Assembly: GCA_008360975.2 (NCBI GenBank)
Contig: CM039188.1
Location: forward strand, 27,369,944 to 27,433,943
Direction of reading: 5' to 3'
Source of the DNA: Lichenostomus cassidix
Taxonomy: Eukaryota; Chordata; Aves; Passeriformes; Meliphagidae
DNA: 64,000 bases
Shown: positions 60,801-64,000 of the stretch, one piece after another
Numbering within the stretch: position 1 is the first letter of the stretch
Layout: each line of letters starts with the position of its first letter
Position numbers and translations under genes: made by a program
The notes under the pieces: model-generated
Databases searched by the model: none
Seen by the model: the letters and a program-made list of their open reading frames with translations, nothing else
Told to the model about the DNA's origin: nothing

Positions 60801-62689
60801 TGGAGACCTGTGGGCTCCTTCCATTGTCCCAGTAGCACACAGGAGCAGCTGGGCTCAGGGCCTGTAGGGTTATTGTTGTTTCCCCACTCATTTTATGAAC
60901 ATGAAGCATCTAAAACTAGAGGAGCTTAGCACAGAGGGATGAAGCTGCTGCTGAACAACTGAATGCAGCAATCAAAGGAGAGGCAGTGACCTTGGAATTC
61001 ATTTAAATAACTTTTCATTGGCCTCGAAAATTTAATGGTAGTCTTCACAGGATTATTCAAAGACAGGATAAATAATCATAGGAAAGATTAATTGATTTGC
61101 AGTTTGTAGGTCTGACTTGTAATTTGTGTCTCCCCTTTTCTGCAACGGTAGGTGAAAGCAAGCTGTAGCTCACAGTAGCAAAATTCTGATAAAGACAGCC
61201 AGAAAAGCTTCATTTATTGTGGGAGAAGTTCTTAAGATTTGTTGTCCCTCTCTCAGGTTCAGTTTAATGTGGTAACTTTTTTCCAGGCTGATATATCTTG
61301 CTGTCCTCTGTCAGGGGTAGAACAAGCATTCACGATAAAGATTTGAAGACTTCAGTTCACATTTAAGTGCCTTTTAAAAATCTGATGCTGCTTCCCTTTA
61401 TTTTAAGCATGAGTGAGTTAGCTTTGTGGCAGTCAGTAGTGCTGTGTCTGTGTGATGTTCTTGAAAGAACCTGGAACAGTGACATTTCATGGTCTGGATA
61501 TCTTGATCCAAAATATTACTTAGATGAATTTCAGATGCTTTGGAGATTTTCTCATTTCCTGGGCAAAATGTGCCTGGGTTGTTGGTTTGGGCTTTTTTTC
61601 CCTTCTGCATAGCTTTGTGAAAACTCTGGTTGTGTAATGCCTTTGGTTGATCAGATCTAATTAATGATTGTAATATAATTGGAATATAGTGTAGATAATG
61701 TGAATACTGTATCTAGAGCACAGAGTGAACTTTGCTGTGGCTAAAGGATACACTGTGTAAAGCCCGTCAAGGTGGAGTTAGCCCTGCCGAAAAGTATTGT
61801 TTGTACAAATTTGAGCTACCTAATTCAGAGAGGTTCCCAGGCATCTGAGCTGGGAGTTGAGATGCCCTTTCTTTATAAGTGAGGAAGAGCACAAAATGAA
61901 TAAAGTTCCCTGCTCCTAAAAGGGGAAATAAATCAATTTGGGCAGGTGTCAAAGGGATCTGTCAGCCCCTTACACAAAGCCATATGCCTGCAAGTTTTCC
62001 GTGGGTGGCAAATAAATCATTTTGCCAGCCTCTTTTGTGCTTTTAACCAAGATAAGCAGTGCTGAGACAGTAACTCTTCCTCAGCCTCTCCCAGCTTCTT
62101 CCCTGAAATCACCTGTGAAGCTGTCACATCAGGTTCCCAGCATTCTCACAGCACTGTGTAAAATTAAAGCAAAGCTTTCTGCCCCAGCTGAGCTCACCTT
62201 GTTCTGCTGCTCCTACCGCATTACTGTTTTTCACTTAAAAGAATGGCATGGGGCTCTTTAATGCTGTGGTGTCTGTGCAGATGACTCAGTGGTATGCACT
62301 GTAGCTTGTGTTTGAACTGGAGTTTGGTCTGAGATCAACCACGCCGGTATTTGCTGTAATTCTTAGGTGGGATTTGCAGTTGTTATTCAGATGTGTTCAC
62401 CCTGCTCTATAAACATGCCCTGAAAGTGTTCCATGATGTGCTGTGGTGGCTGAAGCTCTGTTTGCCCTGGTGAAGTTACTCACACCTGGATGTCTTATCG
62501 CTTCTTGGCTGCAAACACTCTTTGGCTTTTGGTATATAAAACATGCTTGTCTGGTTGAGTTCAGGCTCAGGTTTGCGTCTGCTGGCTTCAGCAGTCATCC
62601 CATTAGAGGGAAACAAAGCAGTGCTGAGGTTCAGAGTCTTTGGTTTATTTTCTTTTGGACAATGGTTTAAAAATAGCCCCAGCTCTGTT

Positions 62690-63180
62690 ACCCGTACACC
62701 TCAGAGTCGGCTTTTGCTGGGGTGCATTGAAACGCATTTCTAGCCATATCTTCTGATACAGCTTCCAAAACCTTGGCTAAGTCTGGGCTTTCAAGTGCCC
62801 ATTCCAGCAATAACAGCTCAGGAAAGCGAGCTGGCTGCTGCTGCAGGCAAGAGGGAGAGGCACAGCGAAGCATTGTGCTGGGATTGCAGCGCACCGGGCA
62901 GCCGAGGGCAGCGCCGGGGCTGTGCCAGCACCTTGTCCCAGCTCCCTGCACTCCAGCCAGACCTGACCTTGCCATGCCAGGTGTCCCCCCTGGCCACTCT
63001 GTCCCTGTGCACTGTCCCAGCAGGGGCTGTGGTTGTGCCAGTCCCCTGGGGACAGGGAAGGGGCTGTCATCAGGCCCAGCATCCTGCTGGAGGTGCTGAA
63101 GTGTAGCTTCACATCGCGTAAGGAGCCTCACCTGGGCCTGAAAGTTCAGCCTGCCTGCAAGCAGCTGCACCGGCTGAAAG
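62690..63180. other. GC-rich island in intron 11
   Basis: Markedly richer in G and C than the surrounding intron. Seven CpG dinucleotides occur between 62821 and 62920, while CpG is rare elsewhere. Several reading frames are open at once on both strands (for example 62688-63170 on - and 62773-63099 on +). That is expected where stop codons are scarce, and I recognise no protein in any of them. It could be an intragenic regulatory region, a cryptic exon or an old GC-rich insertion. Confidence 0.6.
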
Positions 63181-63559
63181 CAGTTTAATTTACACCCAAA
63201 TAATTTATTCTAAGTCTGCTTTTCTCACTCATGCATTCATTTTACTTTATTGTAATGTCAGCACTTAGCAGTGAAGTAATGGCAGATCTCTGGAGAACTT
63301 CGCACAAGCAAGAAAGCACCATTATCTCGGTTTTACAGACCCTGCTTATGTCGGGAACATATGTGGTGGTGTAATTACACTGATGTGATTAAATCAGTGC
63401 AAATCCTTGCTAGAGGGACATGCTGCACCACTGTAAAGCAGGGCTTATTATCAGTGCAGTTGAATTCAAATTATATTACTCTATTAAGCTGTGCTAGTGT
63501 AAGCCTCCACGGAAAGTCACAAAGTCACGTGAGCAGCTGTGTTGTTTCTTTTTAAAGCA

Positions 63560-63640
63560 GATAAAGATTTGGAAACTGAAATGGGTGAGGTTGTGCCTTG
63601 CCTAAGAGCATGCTAGAAACAATGGGCTCGACAAATGTTT
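63560..63640 (-). repeat. MIR SINE fragment, reversed
   Basis: TTGGAAACTGAAATGGGTGA, then GGTTGTGCCTTGCCTAAGAG, then CATGCTAGAAAC and GGGCTCGAC follow the reversed MIR series GAGGAAACTGAGGCACAGAG, AGTGACTTGCCCAAGG, CAGCTAG and GGATTCGAAC. A separate ATTATCTCGGTTTTACAGAC at 63322-63341 fits the next upstream reversed MIR block, but it is 200 bp away, so the copy may be split. Confidence 0.58.
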
Positions 63641-63920
63641 ATAGTACTTTATGTAAGGAAAGAGGTGTGGGTGTGAAATCAGGGGGTTGTTATTATCATT
63701 ATTATTTTTAATAGATTAAATTCATTGTTTAAACTATTGTGGCCATTTTGGAAAAAATCCTTTAGCATACTAAGGCTTTACAAATACATTAAGTAAAATA
63801 TATACAAAATTCTTGTAAATCTTTACCACATGGTTTTGTATTTTGATAATGGCTGGATGGGTCAATGAATAGCCATGGTGTATACAACTTAATTGGACTT
63901 TTTTTTTTTTTTTTTGGCAG

Positions 63921-63991
63921 GGTGTGGGCACTGTAAGAAAATGAAGCCAGAATATGAGAAGGCTGCAGAGTTTCTCCATGTAGCCAGTGAT
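63921..63991 (+). CDS. PDIA5: PDIA5 exon 12: second active site CGHC
   Basis: Completes W290 and encodes CGHCKKMKPEYEKAAEFLHV (291-310), ASD. CGHC at 291-294 is the classic oxidising PDI motif, at human 305-308; P299 is the helix proline. The exon ends in phase 0 at GAT/GTAAGC, nine bases before the window stops. The acceptor has a run of 17 T directly before GGCAG. The rest of this domain, including its cis-proline loop, must lie in the next exons outside the window. Confidence 0.96.
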
Positions 63992-64000
63992 GTAAGCTAA

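Larger units (their letters stand above)
47003..63920 (+). other. PDIA5: PDIA5 intron 11 (16918 bp)
   Basis: Phase 1 intron inside the second active-site Trp codon. It holds an antisense solo LTR (49473-50021), AT-rich low-complexity sequence (52985-53030), a 16 bp tandem duplication (54161-54191), MIR fragments (54600-54860, 57800-57865, 63560-63640) and a GC-rich island (62690-63180). Several AT-rich stretches of high complexity could be conserved non-coding elements, at about 49075-49260, 52280-52560, 52820-52985 and 60960-61125. No nested gene is recognisable. Confidence 0.9.
10322..63991 (+). other. PDIA5: PDIA5 gene (protein disulfide isomerase A5 / PDIR), internal part: exons 2-12
   Basis: Eleven + strand exons with GT-AG boundaries and matching phases join into 313 codons with no stop. 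The product is an ER-lumen thiol-disulfide oxidoreductase that makes and rearranges disulfides in secretory proteins. Seen in the translation: the end of a hydrophobic leader, a non-catalytic domain with C71 and C80, thioredoxin active sites CGVC (168-171) and CGHC (291-294), and a YPT cis-proline loop (213-215). Known of the family: human PDIA5 has 519 residues, a structural disulfide 85-94, and active sites at 182, 305 and 426. All cysteines seen here fall at human position minus 14, so there is no indel over this span. Exon 1, the third catalytic domain (CPHC in human) and the KEEL-type tail lie outside. The promoter is not in view, so nothing can be said about transcriptional control, such as by the unfolded protein response. 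Confidence 0.96.

Noticed and set aside
62688..63170. 160-codon - strand open frame as a possible gene
   Set aside because: It lies in the GC-rich island where several frames on both strands are open together. No family motif. Kept only as part of the island observation.
1..64000. tRNA, snRNA or microRNA genes, and CRISPR or operon structure
   Set aside because: No A/B-box pair, no snRNA signature, no regular spaced repeats. MicroRNA hairpins cannot be judged by eye and would need a folding scan plus small-RNA reads.

Overview
This window looks like bird nuclear DNA. It is AT-rich and almost entirely intronic. It carries a CR1-like retrotransposon tail, a solo LTR of a kind I recognise from bird genomes, and several worn MIR-type SINE fragments. 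The only protein-coding gene I can support is PDIA5 (protein disulfide isomerase family A member 5, also called PDIR), on the + strand. It enters already in progress and leaves unfinished.

Eleven coding exons lie at 10322-10448, 13420-13507, 26253-26336, 27108-27153, 32741-32833, 34096-34156, 37775-37842, 42264-42355, 42460-42531, 46866-47002 and 63921-63991. I number them 2 to 12 on the assumption that one upstream exon encodes the start of the signal peptide. All have GT-AG boundaries, and their phases join without a break into 313 codons. From my memory of the human protein (519 residues), these correspond to about residues 15-327 with no insertion or deletion. Residue numbers below count from the first codon of exon 2; add 14 for human numbering.

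Domain order: the end of the signal peptide (about 1-10); the N-terminal non-catalytic domain with its cysteine pair C71/C80 (exons 2-6); the first thioredoxin domain with active site CGVC at 168-171 and a YPT cis-proline loop at 213-215 (exons 6-10); a Pro/Gln linker at about 244-257; and the first half of the second thioredoxin domain with CGHC at 291-294 (exons 11-12). The first exon, promoter, third thioredoxin domain and ER-retention tail are outside the window.

Layout: 1-10321 is the end of intron 1. Exons 2-3 lie at 10.3-13.5 kb. A 12.7 kb intron follows, then exons 4-5 at 26.3-27.2 kb, exons 6-8 at 32.7-37.8 kb, exons 9-10 at 42.3-42.5 kb (separated by only 104 bp) and exon 11 at 46.9 kb. 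A 16.9 kb intron holds the antisense solo LTR and a GC-rich island just upstream of exon 12.

I found no RNA gene, CRISPR array, nested gene or new multi-gene system. The observations most worth a second look are the CGVC active site, the Trp codon split by an intron at the same base in both thioredoxin domains, the short intron 9 with competing acceptors, the GC-rich island at 62.7-63.2 kb and the LTR.
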